DNA of 36,570 nucleotides from Bacilli bacterium (GCA_017411405.1 JAFQQE010000009.1:1-36570); one strand, 5' to 3'. Positions 1-8,251 are shown, counted from the stretch's first letter. Notes: generated by a model from the letters alone, not told the origin. Numbers and translations are program-made.

Positions 1-267
1 ACTAAGTAATCCTAAATCTATAGCAACAGACCATACTGATTCTCCGTTTATTAATACTCTATCGATTGCTTCTTGTTTTTCGAATATTGTATGAACTTTA
101 TTTTGTCTTGTTCGTAAAATATCATATCCATGCTTTTCTATTAATGCAGTTAAATAATTAATAACGCATTTTCTTACCTTATATTTACTTGATAGACTTC
201 CTATTGATATTCCTTCCTTTTTCTTATTATATATATTAATTTTATCTTCATAACTTAATTTACTCAT
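1..267 (-). CDS. IS3-family transposase OrfA, cut by window edge
   Basis: The minus strand reads an open frame from an ATG at 267 to the window edge (89 codons, beginning MSKLSYEDKINIYNKKKEGI). It continues with an SLSSKYKV-type helix-turn-helix, and later the GESVWSVAIDLGL segment typical of IS3/IS150-group OrfA proteins, which bind the IS ends and are frameshifted to OrfB to give the full transposase. It lies directly inside an IS3-like end at 291-309. The rest of the element is outside the window, so whether it is intact cannot be judged. The family call rests on recognition of the N-terminal HTH pattern. Confidence 0.72.
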   Translation of the reverse strand, partial: MSKLSYEDKINIYNKKKEGISIGSLSSKYKVRKCVINYLTALIEKHGYDILRTRQNKVHTIFEKQEAIDRVLINGESVWSVAIDLGLLS

Positions 268-290
268 ATAAAAAACCTCGTTTCTATTTT

Positions 291-309
291 GTCCAAGAAA
301 CGGGGTTCA
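291..309 (-). repeat. Terminal inverted repeat (left end) of the IS3-like element
   Basis: On the minus strand the segment starts TGAACCCCGTTTCTTGGAC, about 24 bases before the transposase start. IS3-family ends begin with TG and often carry a CCCCG..CTTGGAC-type core. The matching other end is outside the window. The neighbouring gttcat/atgaac pair at 305-323 could instead be a weak hairpin ending the PBP gene transcript. Confidence 0.5.
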
Positions 310-330
310 TATCAAAAATGAACTATTTTT

Positions 331-2235
331 TTATGGTTCTGTTCCTTTTAAAAAATAAAATAAAGTTCCACTAGTATCATCTACGTAATTCCCGCTGACT
401 GGATCTAAATAAACTGCTTCAATATTTTGAGGTTTTTGATACCAATTATTTTCTTTATCAATCAATACATTTTCTACTGTATCTGCCCATATATTTTTTG
501 TGATTTTAGAATAATTGGATTCTACTTCTTTATTATTATCTTCACCTGTCCAAACCATCATTAAAAGATCCGGATTATATCCAACTAACCAATAATCATT
601 ATCTGTTGAACCACTCTTTATTGCATATTTTTTAGTTAGTTTATTTTTTATAGATAAAGCGGTAGGTGAATTATAACTGATAAAATCAGTATTATAAGTG
701 TTACTCATCATTTCATTTAATATATATAAATAATTTGTATTTAAAACCAATTCACGTTTTTGTTTATGTTTATATAAAATATTACCTTGCAAATCTTCTA
801 TTTTTTCTATTAAATAAGTATCTTGATTATAGCCGCCATTTGCTAAAGTATTATATGCGTTAGCATAATCTAACATATTAATTTCTTTACTTCCTAATGC
901 TAAAGACGGTATTTCTTCTAATTCTTCCTCTAATCCTACTAATTTCATCATATTCACTAATTTATCTTCACCTAAAAACAAATGTGTCTTAACCGCATAA
1001 ACATTATCAGAATATGCTAATGCAGCAGCCATTGTTATATCAGTATTTGCATATTTATTAGCATAATTAGTAGGACTATAAGTTTGATTGTTAGAAAATA
1101 CAAAATCAGTTTTTTCGCTGATAAAAGTAGATGCGCTAGTCATATTATTTTCTAATGCTGTATAGTATAAAAAAGGCTTAATAGTAGACCCAACTTGTCT
1201 TTTTGATTTAGTTACTCTATTAAATTGACTAACCTTATAATCTTTACCACCAGTAAGAGCAATAATTTTACCACTATCAGGCTCTATTATGACACTTGCG
1301 ACTTGTACTTCATCATCCTGCATATTATTTATTATAGAATTTTCTAAGGCAGTCTGCGCTTTTATATCTAAATTAGTATAAATCTTTAACCCACCTGATT
1401 CTATCAAACTGTTAGGAACATTATCTAATGTTTTTAATTCATCCATTACGGCATCTTGATAATACATTAAAGTTTGTAAGTTATTTAAATCTCTTTTACC
1501 GTGAAGAATAATTTCATCTTCAAATAAAGTATTATAAGTTTTTATATCAATTTTTTCATTATTTAACATACTTTGAGCAACTATTTTAGCTCTATCTATA
1601 GATTTATCATAATTTGATATAGGATTATAATTATTTGGTGATTTTGGTATACCTGCAAGAATAATAGCTTCTTCTAAAGATAATTCATTAGGTTTTTTAT
1701 TAAAATAGTATTTGCTAGCCTCACTTACTCCATAACAACCTTGACCAAAATTTATAGTATTAATGTAACCCTCTAAAATATCATCTTTGGTATAATGAGT
1801 TTCTAGCTTTATTGTTAGAAATGCTTCTTGAATTTTTCTTTCCCAAGTTTGATCAAAATCTAAATACATATTTTTAACATATTGTTGACTTATAGTACTT
1901 CCACCCTGAGTAATATATCCATTTTTCAAATTAGTATATAAAGACTTTGCTATTCTTAAATAATCAAAACCAATATGCTTATAAAAATATTTATCCTCAG
2001 TACTTATTATAGCATCTAAAAAATAATCGCTTACGTCTTCCAAATTCACCCATTCGTTATTTCCAGAACCCTGATATACAATTTCATTTTTATTATCATA
2101 TATATAAAAAGAGTTACTAGTTTTAATATCAATACCATCTGATAAATAAGCATAAACATATAGAGCACTTAAGCATACAATACAACTGATTAGAACAAAT
2201 ATAGAAGTTTTAAATAACAATTTTAAACGTTTCAA
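331..2235 (-). CDS. Class A penicillin-binding protein (bifunctional transglycosylase/transpeptidase)
   Basis: This membrane-anchored enzyme polymerises lipid II and cross-links peptidoglycan. Numbering from the longest frame (GTG at 2244), a signal-anchor helix spans about residues 12-34. The GT51 transglycosylase domain follows with catalytic E83 in EDKYFYKH and QGGSTISQQ at 113-121. The transpeptidase domain has STIK (Ser353, Lys356), SDN at 412-414 and KSG at 543-545, where KTG is the more usual form. At about 637 residues it has the normal PBP1A-type size, with no extra C-terminal repeats. I place the start at TTG 2235 because AGGTGA sits five bases before it, whereas GTG 2244 lies inside that Shine-Dalgarno and has none of its own. 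It is transcribed divergently from the DUF1934-like gene. Confidence 0.93.
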   Translation of the reverse strand: MKRLKLLFKTSIFVLISCIVCLSALYVYAYLSDGIDIKTSNSFYIYDNKNEIVYQGSGNNEWVNLEDVSDYFLDAIISTEDKYFYKHIGFDYLRIAKSLYTNLKNGYITQGGSTISQQYVKNMYLDFDQTWERKIQEAFLTIKLETHYTKDDILEGYINTINFGQGCYGVSEASKYYFNKKPNELSLEEAIILAGIPKSPNNYNPISNYDKSIDRAKIVAQSMLNNEKIDIKTYNTLFEDEIILHGKRDLNNLQTLMYYQDAVMDELKTLDNVPNSLIESGGLKIYTNLDIKAQTALENSIINNMQDDEVQVASVIIEPDSGKIIALTGGKDYKVSQFNRVTKSKRQVGSTIKPFLYYTALENNMTSASTFISEKTDFVFSNNQTYSPTNYANKYANTDITMAAALAYSDNVYAVKTHLFLGEDKLVNMMKLVGLEEELEEIPSLALGSKEINMLDYANAYNTLANGGYNQDTYLIEKIEDLQGNILYKHKQKRELVLNTNYLYILNEMMSNTYNTDFISYNSPTALSIKNKLTKKYAIKSGSTDNDYWLVGYNPDLLMMVWTGEDNNKEVESNYSKITKNIWADTVENVLIDKENNWYQKPQNIEAVYLDPVSGNYVDDTSGTLFYFLKGTEP

Positions 2236-2280
2236 AAAAATCACCTAAAAGTATTATGTGTAAATTAAAACTAAATATAA

Positions 2281-2309
2281 GTGAAATAATTAGAAAAGTA
2301 TGATAAAAT
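2281..2309 (+). promoter_or_regulatory. Sigma-A type promoter for the DUF1934-like gene
   Basis: A GTGAAA -35-like box (2281-2286), a 17-base spacer and an extended -10 reading TGATAAAAT (2301-2309) precede the gene. The ATG at 2300 falls inside this promoter, which argues that the real start is the next in-frame ATG at 2330. Confidence 0.55.
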
Positions 2310-2329
2310 CTTTCTCGAAGGAAGATATT

Positions 2330-2668
2330 ATGAAAAAATTAAATTTTAAATTTTTAAAGAATGATAAAACAATAATAGAAGAAGATAAAATTAACTGTAT
2401 ATTAAATAACAATAAAGTATACTTTAATTTAGATGGTATAAAATATTCATATACTAATAATATATTTACTAAAGAAACTAAAGAAGAAATAATAAGTTTT
2501 AATTTTAAAGAAGAGGAATGTAAAATAACATTAAAAGAAAATAATCTCTCAATTATATTAAGTATTAAAGTTATAGAATGTAATATTAAAGAAGAAAATA
2601 TTCATATTAAATATAGTATAGAAACAGAAGAAGAAACTACAAATGAAATTATATTAGAAATATATTAA
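2330..2668 (+). CDS. DUF1934 (YwiB-like) beta-barrel protein
   Basis: This 112-residue cytoplasmic protein has alternating beta-strand segments and highly charged composition. It resembles the YwiB/DUF1934 family, small lipocalin-like barrels of unknown function that in Bacillus sit close to argS and rpoE. The position immediately upstream of rpoE supports this, but sequence similarity as read by eye is modest. The start at 2330 is chosen because AAGGAAG precedes it at good spacing; a longer in-frame ATG at 2300 overlaps the -10 box. No catalytic motif is visible. Confidence 0.6.
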   Translation: MKKLNFKFLKNDKTIIEEDKINCILNNNKVYFNLDGIKYSYTNNIFTKETKEEIISFNFKEEECKITLKENNLSIILSIKVIECNIKEENIHIKYSIETEEETTNEIILEIY

Positions 2669-2676
2669 GAAAATAG

Positions 2677-2704
2677 TTGACAATCATAATTGTTATGATA
2701 AAAT
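2677..2704 (+). promoter_or_regulatory. Promoter of rpoE
   Basis: A perfect TTGACA (2677-2682), a 16-base spacer and an extended -10 TGATAAAAT (2696-2704) lie about 45 bases upstream of the rpoE start, just after the previous gene ends. Its extended -10 matches the one before the DUF1934-like gene. Confidence 0.75.
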
Positions 2705-2748
2705 TATATTTGTTTTGAATACATATAAGTTTAAATGGAGGAAAAAAG

Positions 2749-3186
2749 ATGAAATCGATTAATTTAACTGAAGAAGAATTAGAAAGCTTATCTTATGATG
2801 ATGTGGCTGAAATAATTTTAGAAAATGTAGGAAAAAAAATGAAAACTCAAGATTTATTCAAAGAAGTTATTAAAGTTATGAACTTAAGTGAAAGTGCTTT
2901 TGAAGAACACTTATTAGACTTTTTTGAATTATTATCTACTGATAAAAGATTTATTATGATAGAAAAAGGTTATTGGGATTTAAAAATAAACCATTCTACA
3001 AAACTTATAATTGATGAAGAAGATGAAGAAGAAGAAATAATAGAAGAAGAATTAGAAGAAGATAACGAAGAAGAACTAGAAGAAGAAATCAATTATGATG
3101 AAGAAATACTAGATGATGATGAAGATGAAGATGAATTAAAAGATTTAGTAATAATGGATGAAAACGAAGAAAACGAATTAATGTAA
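2749..3186 (+). CDS. rpoE: RNA polymerase delta subunit RpoE
   Basis: The delta subunit of Gram-positive RNA polymerase increases promoter selectivity and helps recycle the enzyme. Residues 1 to about 80 form the HARE-HTH fold (helix-rich, ending in FIMIEKGYWDLK), and from about residue 88 the protein is an almost continuous acidic tail of Glu and Asp, the characteristic disordered nucleic-acid-mimicking C-terminus. The length of 145 residues is close to the family norm of about 170. A good GGAGG-type Shine-Dalgarno precedes the ATG. It begins a tight plus-strand run with prfA (18-base gap) and prmC. Confidence 0.9.
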   Translation: MKSINLTEEELESLSYDDVAEIILENVGKKMKTQDLFKEVIKVMNLSESAFEEHLLDFFELLSTDKRFIMIEKGYWDLKINHSTKLIIDEEDEEEEIIEEELEEDNEEELEEEINYDEEILDDDEDEDELKDLVIMDENEENELM

Positions 3187-3204
3187 ATTAAGGAAGGTAT
3201 TAAA

Positions 3205-4260
3205 ATGATAGAAAGATTAGAATTAACAAAGAAGAGATATGAAGAATTATCTGACTTACTAACTAATCCAGAAATAATATCTGATTATAATAAGATGAAA
3301 CAATTATCTAAAGAACGCAGTGATTTAGAAGAAACAGTAAAGAAATATGATGAGTTACTAAAAGTAACAGAAGAAATAGAAGGTTTAAAAAGTATGTTAA
3401 ATGATTCTGAAATGGCTGAAATAGCAAAATCAGAATTAGAACTAAATGAACAAAAAAAAGAAGAATTAATTAAAGAGTTAGAAATACTTCTTATACCTAA
3501 AGATGAAAATGATGGTAAAGATATTATAATGGAAATAAGAGGAGCAGCAGGTGGCGATGAAGCTAATATCTTTGCGGGAGATTTATTTAGAATGTATTCT
3601 AAATATGCAGAAAAAAACAATTGGAAAATTGAAGTTAATAATGCAGAAGAAGGAACAAGCGGCGGATATTCACAAATTGAGTTTTCAATAAAAGGAGAAA
3701 ATGTATATTCAAAACTTAAATTTGAAAGTGGATCTCATAGAGTGCAAAGAGTACCTGCTACTGAAACGCAAGGTAGAGTACATACATCAACTGCAACAGT
3801 ATTAGTTATGCCAGAAGCAGATGAATTTGATTTTGAATTAGATATGAACGAAGTAAGAGTTGATATTACAAGAAGTAGTGGATGTGGAGGACAAGGCGTA
3901 AATACAACCGATTCAGCAGTAAGATTAACTCACATACCTACAGGAATAATAGTTTATTCTCAAACAGAAAGAAGTCAAATAAAAAATAAAGAAAAAGCAA
4001 TAAAAATATTAAAAACTAGATTATATGATAAAAAATTACAAGAACAATTAGAAGCAGAAGGTGCAGAAAGAAGAAGTAAAATAGGTACTGGAGATAGATC
4101 GGAAAAAATAAGAACATATAATTATCCACAAAATAGAGTAACTGATCATAGAATAAATTTCTCAGTAATGAATCTAGATAGAGTAATGGAAGGTAATATG
4201 GAAGAAATAATTACTGCTCTAATTACTGAAGATCAAAGAGCAAAATTAGAAGGTAATTAA
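3205..4260 (+). CDS. prfA: Peptide chain release factor 1
   Basis: RF1 recognises UAA and UAG stop codons and triggers hydrolysis of the peptidyl-tRNA on the ribosome. The codon-recognition tripeptide is PAT at residues 184-186 (the PxT of RF1, not the SPF of RF2), and the catalytic GGQ is at 228-230 within [17 protein letters not shown]. The 351-residue length is standard. An AAGGAAGG Shine-Dalgarno precedes the ATG. The stop codon overlaps the prmC start by one base (TAATG), so the two are translationally coupled; PrmC methylates the Gln of this GGQ. Confidence 0.97.
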   Translation: MIERLELTKKRYEELSDLLTNPEIISDYNKMKQLSKERSDLEETVKKYDELLKVTEEIEGLKSMLNDSEMAEIAKSELELNEQKKEELIKELEILLIPKDENDGKDIIMEIRGAAGGDEANIFAGDLFRMYSKYAEKNNWKIEVNNAEEGTSGGYSQIEFSIKGENVYSKLKFESGSHRVQRVPATETQGRVHTSTATVLVMPEADEFDFELDMNEVRVDITRSSGCGGQGVNTTDSAVRLTHIPTGIIVYSQTERSQIKNKEKAIKILKTRLYDKKLQEQLEAEGAERRSKIGTGDRSEKIRTYNYPQNRVTDHRINFSVMNLDRVMEGNMEEIITALITEDQRAKLEGN

Positions 4261-4994
4261 TGGAAAAACCAGAATCAGTAACAAATAATGATTGGAAATT
4301 ACTAAAAGTAAAGTATTCTAATTTAAAAAAAATAATAAAAAAAATAGAACAAAAATATCCAGTACAATATTTAATAGGTCATGTAGACTTCTTTGGATAT
4401 AAAATAAATGTAAATAAAAATGTTTTAATACCAAGATTTGAAACAGAAACATTAGTAGAAAAAACTATTGATTATATAAAAAAATTAAAACTAGAAAAGG
4501 CATCATTACTGGAATTAGGCACTGGCTCAGGATGTATTAGTATAGTTTTAAAAAAAGAAATAGAAGATTTAAACATATCTACATTAGATATAAGTAAAAA
4601 AGCATTAAGAGTAGCAAGAAAAAATGCAAAATTAAATAAGGCGGATATAACTTTTATAAATAATGATATATTTAAATTTAATCCAGTAAATAAATATGAT
4701 ATTCTTATATCAAATCCTCCATATATAACAGATAAAGATGAAACAGATTATTCTATTAAATATGAACCCAAATTAGCAATATTTGCAAAAGATGATGGTT
4801 TAGAATATTATAAACATATACTTTCTACATGTGATAAGTATTTAAACAAAAAGAATTTAATTGCATTTGAAATAGGAGATAAACAAGGTAATAAGTTATC
4901 TAAATTAGCAAAAAAACACTTTCCAAATGCTAAAATTTCTTTAGAAAAAGATTTATGTGATAGAGATAGATTTTTATTCATAATAAATGAATAA
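4260..4994 (+). CDS. prmC: Release factor glutamine methyltransferase PrmC
   Basis: PrmC transfers a methyl group from S-adenosylmethionine to the Gln side chain of the GGQ motif of release factors. The SAM-binding motif GTGSG is at residues 87-91 and the catalytic NPPY at 152-155, preceded by the family signatures VQYLIG and IPRFETE. At 244 residues it is shorter than usual (about 280); the missing part is the N-terminal helical substrate-binding domain. It overlaps the end of prfA by one base and is followed by an intrinsic terminator. Confidence 0.95.
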   Translation: MEKPESVTNNDWKLLKVKYSNLKKIIKKIEQKYPVQYLIGHVDFFGYKINVNKNVLIPRFETETLVEKTIDYIKKLKLEKASLLELGTGSGCISIVLKKEIEDLNISTLDISKKALRVARKNAKLNKADITFINNDIFKFNPVNKYDILISNPPYITDKDETDYSIKYEPKLAIFAKDDGLEYYKHILSTCDKYLNKKNLIAFEIGDKQGNKLSKLAKKHFPNAKISLEKDLCDRDRFLFIINE

Positions 4995-5001
4995 AATAAT
5001 T

Positions 5002-5041
5002 AAACACAACCCAAATAATTATTGAAAGGTTGTGTTTTTTT
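5002..5041 (+). terminator. Intrinsic terminator that runs into the spoIIR start
   Basis: Ten-base arms AAACACAACC (5002-5011) and GGTTGTGTTT (5028-5037) enclose a 16-base loop and are followed by a T run to 5041. The spoIIR ATG is the next base, and its likely Shine-Dalgarno (GAAAGG, 5024-5029) lies in the loop and first stem bases. The element therefore ends the rpoE-prfA-prmC transcript and could also mask spoIIR translation in read-through RNA. Confidence 0.75.
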
Positions 5042-5554
5042 ATGAAAAAAGTACTTATAGCACTTAGTATAATTATATTATTATTAATATCAAATAAAGA
5101 ATACGAAAAGATAATGATACCAGAAGATTCGATAAGAATAAGAGTTATTGCCAACAGCAATAATATAGATGACCAATTAATGAAATTAAAAGTAAAAAAT
5201 AATATAGAAAATATTTTATATAAAAAATTAGATAATACAAAAACTATAGAAGAAGCAAGAGAAAATATAAATAATAGTATAGAAGAAATAAATGGAGTAG
5301 TAAAAAAAACATTAAATAATGATAACTTTACAATAAACTATGGTAAAAATTATTTTCCTAAAAAAGAATTATACGGAATAAATTATAAAGAAGGAGAATA
5401 TGAATCTTTAGTAGTTAATATTGGAGAAAGTAAAGGAAATAATTGGTGGTGTGTACTTTTTCCTCCATTATGTATGATAGAAGTAAGTAATAATGATACT
5501 AATTTTGTCGAATATAAATCAAAAGTTTTAGAAATATTAAATGAGTATAAATAA
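5042..5554 (+). CDS. spoIIR: Stage II sporulation protein R
   Basis: SpoIIR is made in the forespore and secreted into the intermembrane space, where it triggers SpoIIGA to process pro-sigma-E in the mother cell. The protein has an N-terminal hydrophobic segment (about residues 4-17), then the family signatures IRIRVIANSN, DQLMKLKVKN and, near the C-terminus, NWWCVLFPPLC. The length of 170 residues matches the family core. The ATG at 5042 is preferred over an in-frame TTG at 5030 that is part of the hairpin arm. In B. subtilis spoIIR also follows prfA-prmC. A sigma-F promoter would be expected upstream, but I could not identify one with confidence. Confidence 0.93.
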   Translation: MKKVLIALSIIILLLISNKEYEKIMIPEDSIRIRVIANSNNIDDQLMKLKVKNNIENILYKKLDNTKTIEEARENINNSIEEINGVVKKTLNNDNFTINYGKNYFPKKELYGINYKEGEYESLVVNIGESKGNNWWCVLFPPLCMIEVSNNDTNFVEYKSKVLEILNEYK

Positions 5555-5575
5555 TAAAATTAGTATGGTGATCAA

Positions 5576-6118
5576 ATGAAAGAATTAATTATGCTACTTA
5601 TTATTGGAATAGGTCTAAGTTTAGATGCTTTTTCAGTATCAACTTGTATAGGAATGAGTAATTTATCTATGAAAAAAATACTAAATACAAGTCTAACAGT
5701 AGGATTATTTCATTTCGTTATGCCTATATTAGGATTTTTTATATCTAATCAAATAACAAAATATATGTTAATAAATACAGATATTATACTAGGAATTATT
5801 TTGTTACTAATATCTACACAAATGTTTATAGAGTATATTAAACCATCAACAAAAGAAATTAATTTAAAAAGATATGGAGTATTTCTTTTTGCATTAGGAG
5901 TATCTTTAGATAGTTTTTCAGTAGGTATAGGATTAAAAGCTATTACGGATAATTTACTATTATCTTCAACTGTTTTCTCAATATGTAGTTTTTCTTTTAC
6001 ATTTTTAGGATTATCTTTAGGTAAATACATTAATAAATTATGTAAACAATATTCCTATTTAATAGGTGCTATACTTTTATTTTTTATAGGAATTGTCTTT
6101 TTACTTAAAATATTTTAG
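5576..6118 (+). CDS. mntP: MntP-family manganese efflux protein
   Basis: This is a small six-helix inner-membrane protein of the MntP/UPF0059 family, which exports Mn2+. It shows the internal duplication of the family, each half carrying a membrane-embedded Asp in a conserved motif: LSLDAFSVS (Asp17) and VSLDSFSVGIG (Asp112). The 180-residue length is typical. In B. subtilis the homologue (ywlD) also lies near spoIIR. The 21-base gap after spoIIR suggests cotranscription. No Mn riboswitch (yybP-ykoY type) is seen upstream, so expression is probably tied to spoIIR or to a local promoter. Confidence 0.88.
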   Translation: MKELIMLLIIGIGLSLDAFSVSTCIGMSNLSMKKILNTSLTVGLFHFVMPILGFFISNQITKYMLINTDIILGIILLLISTQMFIEYIKPSTKEINLKRYGVFLFALGVSLDSFSVGIGLKAITDNLLLSSTVFSICSFSFTFLGLSLGKYINKLCKQYSYLIGAILLFFIGIVFLLKIF

Positions 6119-6148
6119 AGAAATATTGCTAATATTTATTTTATAAAT

Positions 6149-6207
6149 TATAATTTAAGTAGGAAAATGTGGAAGAAATATTAGTTATTAACATTTTTCT
6201 ACATTTT
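6149..6207 (+). promoter_or_regulatory. murA promoter -10 and imperfect leader hairpin
   Basis: A TATAAT box at 6149-6154 would start RNA near 6161. The RNA would open with a long imperfect hairpin: AAAATGT (6164-6170) pairs with ACATTTT (6201-6207), with partial pairing inside, ending just before the AGGAG Shine-Dalgarno of murA. There is no T run, so this is not a terminator. It could stabilise the message or affect murA translation; no known riboswitch is recognised. Confidence 0.4.
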
Positions 6208-6220
6208 AGGAGTTGATAGT

Positions 6221-7474
6221 ATGAAAAAATTAATAATAAACGGAGGAAATGAATTATCCGGTACAATAAAAATAGGAGGTGCAAAAAATAGTGTAGTTGC
6301 GCTAATACCAGCAGCTATGTTATCAGATGAGGTAGTAATAATAGATAATGTACCGAATATAAGTGATGTACAAAAATTAATAGAAATGGTGAAATTGTTA
6401 GGAGCTGAGGTAACTTATGAAAACGATACCCTAATAATTGATAATAGAAAATCAAAAAATGCAGAAATATCAGAAGAATATTCAACAAGTATAAGAGCAT
6501 CTTATTACTTTATGGGAGTTTTATTATCTAAATATAAAAAAGCTAAAATTTCTTACCCAGGAGGGTGTGTTATAGGAAGTAGACCAATTGATTTTCATTT
6601 GAAAGGATTTGAAAAATTAGGAGCAAAAATAAAAATAGAAGATAATAGTTATACTATAACTGCAGAAGAATTAAAAGGTACTGAAATTTATCTTGATTTT
6701 GCAAGTGTGGGAGCAACTATAAATATAATGTTTGCAGCTATTTACGCAGAAGGAACTACAAAAATATATAATGCAGCCAAAGAACCTGAAATTGTTAATA
6801 TTGTATCTTTATTAAATTCAATGGGAGCAAGAGTATCAGGAGCTGGTACAGATGTTATTACAATAAAAGGAGTAAAAAAATTAGAAAGAGGAAGAATAGA
6901 AGTAATTCCAGATAGAATAGAAGCAGGTACTTATATTATGCTAGGTACATTACTAGGAAATAATTTAAAAATAGAGGGAGTAATTAAAGAACATTTAGGA
7001 GCAGTAATAGCAAAATTACAAGAAACAGGTGCAGATTTAAAATTTGTTGAAAACTATGTGATTGTTAACAAAGTAGAAAAATTAAAATCTGTAAACATTA
7101 TAACCAAAACATACCCTGGATTTCCTACAGACTTAGGGCAACCTATGAGTACTCTTTTAACACAATGTGAAGGAATATCAAAGTTTGAAGAAACTATTTA
7201 TGAAAATAGAATGAGACATATTCCTCATTTAAATGAAATGGGAGCAAATATAGAAGCAGATAATTGTAATGCAAAAATAATAGGAAAAACAAATTTAGTT
7301 GGAAGAGAAGTTATTGCAACAGATTTAAGAGCTGGAGCTGCAATGATGGTTGCAGGAATGATAGCAAAAGGAACTACAATAATTACTAATATTGAACATA
7401 TTTTAAGAGGATATGAAAACATTGTTGATAAATTATCTAATGTTGGAGCAGATATAAAATTAATAGAAGATTAG
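6221..7474 (+). CDS. murA: UDP-N-acetylglucosamine 1-carboxyvinyltransferase MurA
   Basis: MurA catalyses the first committed cytoplasmic step of peptidoglycan synthesis, transfer of enolpyruvate from PEP to UDP-GlcNAc. The active-site Cys is C116 in YPGGCVIGSRPID (Cys form, hence expected fosfomycin-sensitive), and the substrate-binding GGAKNS motif with Lys22 and Asn23 is near the N-terminus. The length of 417 residues is standard for the two-domain inverse alpha-beta barrel. A TAGGAG Shine-Dalgarno precedes the ATG. In B. subtilis murAA lies next to spoIID and spoIIQ, which occur here about 2.4 kb downstream. Confidence 0.97.
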   Translation: MKKLIINGGNELSGTIKIGGAKNSVVALIPAAMLSDEVVIIDNVPNISDVQKLIEMVKLLGAEVTYENDTLIIDNRKSKNAEISEEYSTSIRASYYFMGVLLSKYKKAKISYPGGCVIGSRPIDFHLKGFEKLGAKIKIEDNSYTITAEELKGTEIYLDFASVGATINIMFAAIYAEGTTKIYNAAKEPEIVNIVSLLNSMGARVSGAGTDVITIKGVKKLERGRIEVIPDRIEAGTYIMLGTLLGNNLKIEGVIKEHLGAVIAKLQETGADLKFVENYVIVNKVEKLKSVNIITKTYPGFPTDLGQPMSTLLTQCEGISKFEETIYENRMRHIPHLNEMGANIEADNCNAKIIGKTNLVGREVIATDLRAGAAMMVAGMIAKGTTIITNIEHILRGYENIVDKLSNVGADIKLIED

Positions 7475-7495
7475 CAATATATTTGCTTTTTTTTT
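7473..7495 (+). terminator. murA terminator
   Basis: AGCAA (7473-7477) and TTGCT (7483-7487) form a short stem over a five-base loop, followed by a run of T to 7495. The stem starts in the murA stop codon. The right arm doubles as the -35 box of the next gene. Confidence 0.65.
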
Positions 7496-7511
7496 AATTT
7501 GTGTGTATAAT
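7483..7511 (+). promoter_or_regulatory. Promoter of the MraZ-like gene
   Basis: TTGCTT (7483-7488), a 17-base spacer and a perfect TATAAT (7506-7511) lie about 30 bases upstream of the coding start. The -35 overlaps the murA terminator stem. Confidence 0.65.
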
Positions 7512-7540
7512 AATAACTCATAAAGAAAGGGGGACTCAAT

Positions 7541-7924
7541 ATGTTTGGTGATAAGCCAATGTTAGGAAGTCAAGAAATAACAGTTGATGAAAAACACAGA
7601 GTAATAGTTCCAGCATCTACTAATGTAGAAAAAGGAGAAGAATTGGTATTATTATATGATGAAGAATTTGTAATATATAGAATATATACTTATGCTCAAA
7701 TTATTTCTAAATTTGAAGAAATAAATAGAAAAATAAAAAATGCAACAAACGACAAAGAAGAAAGAAGATATAAAGAACAATTATTAAAATTAAGTAAATC
7801 TATTATAAATGCATCAACTGTAGATGGTAACAGAAGATTTAACATCTCTAATAAATTTACAAAAGGCGATAAATTAAATTGTATAGGAGCTAATGATCAT
7901 TTGATTTTAGAATTAAAAATATAA
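7541..7924 (+). CDS. MraZ-like / AbrB-fold DNA-binding protein
   Basis: This 127-residue protein appears to contain two copies of the swapped-hairpin (AbrB/MraZ) half-domain: residues about 11-50 with VDEKHRVIVPAST..LVLLYDEEF, and about 94-127 with VDGNRRFNISNKF..IGANDHLILEL, separated by a charged helical linker. MraZ proteins are ring-forming transcription regulators that bind repeats upstream of the division/cell-wall cluster. The gene stands alone with its own promoter and a strong AAAGGGGG Shine-Dalgarno, not at the head of a dcw cluster, so it may be a divergent paralogue. The MraZ assignment is by pattern, not alignment. Confidence 0.6.
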   Translation: MFGDKPMLGSQEITVDEKHRVIVPASTNVEKGEELVLLYDEEFVIYRIYTYAQIISKFEEINRKIKNATNDKEERRYKEQLLKLSKSIINASTVDGNRRFNISNKFTKGDKLNCIGANDHLILELKI

Positions 7925-7940
7925 TTAGACAATATTTTAC

Positions 7941-7968
7941 TTGCATTTTATTAGTTTTATGCTATACT
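7941..7968 (+). promoter_or_regulatory. Promoter of rpmE
   Basis: TTGCAT (7941-7946), a 16-base spacer and an extended -10 TGCTATACT (7960-7968) lie about 55 bases upstream of the L31 start codon, giving an untranslated leader of about 48 bases. Confidence 0.68.
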
Positions 7969-7984
7969 ATTTAAGTACGAATTT

Positions 7985-8006
7985 CTATAACTAAATATAG
8001 TTATGG
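7985..8006 (+). promoter_or_regulatory. Leader hairpin upstream of rpmE
   Basis: ATAACT (7987-7992) pairs with AGTTAT (7999-8004), extendable by a T-G and a C-G pair to 7985/8006. It ends just before the GGAAGGAG Shine-Dalgarno. Autoregulatory L31 leaders are known in Firmicutes, in which L31 binds its own mRNA; this short stem is a candidate, but I cannot match it to a defined family. Confidence 0.4.
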
Positions 8007-8022
8007 CGGAAGGAGAAAAGAA

Positions 8023-8226
8023 ATGAAAAAAGGAATACATCCAGAAATGGTAGATTGTACTTTCAAATGTGTATGTGGAGCAACATTCGTAGCAAAATCA
8101 AATAAAGAAACTTGTAATGTTGAAGTTTGTAGTGAATGTCATCCATATTTTACTGGAAAACAAAATAACGCAAAGAGAAGTACTAAGATAGAAAAATTCA
8201 AATCAAAATATAATTTAAATAAATAG
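8023..8226 (+). CDS. rpmE: Ribosomal protein bL31 (zinc-binding form)
   Basis: bL31 is a large-subunit ribosomal protein at the intersubunit bridge. The protein starts MKKGIHPEMVDCTFKC and carries the four Cys zinc ligands of the C+ form: C16, C18, C36 and C39. The length of 67 residues is normal. A strong AAGGAG Shine-Dalgarno precedes the ATG. It is monocistronic, with its own promoter and terminator. In zinc limitation C+ L31 is usually replaced by a Cys-free paralogue; none is in this window. Confidence 0.96.
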   Translation: MKKGIHPEMVDCTFKCVCGATFVAKSNKETCNVEVCSECHPYFTGKQNNAKRSTKIEKFKSKYNLNK

Positions 8227-8251
8227 GCTGTAAAGTCTATTTTATTTTTTT
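8221..8251 (+). terminator. rpmE terminator with GUAA loop
   Basis: AAATAGGCT (8221-8229) and AGTCTATTT (8234-8242) form a nine-pair stem with one G-U around a GUAA tetraloop, followed by a T-rich tract to 8251. The stem begins in the last codons of rpmE. Confidence 0.72.

Noticed and set aside
331-2235. Inactive transpeptidase because KTG reads KSG
   Set aside because: Ser in place of Thr in this motif is a tolerated variant in penicillin-binding proteins, and all other catalytic motifs are intact.
3285-3620. Minus-strand open frame inside prfA, and similar frames inside murA, PFOR, recG, MBOAT and the methyltransferase
   Set aside because: They lie wholly within well-identified genes on the other strand, have no ribosome-binding site and show A/T-driven composition.
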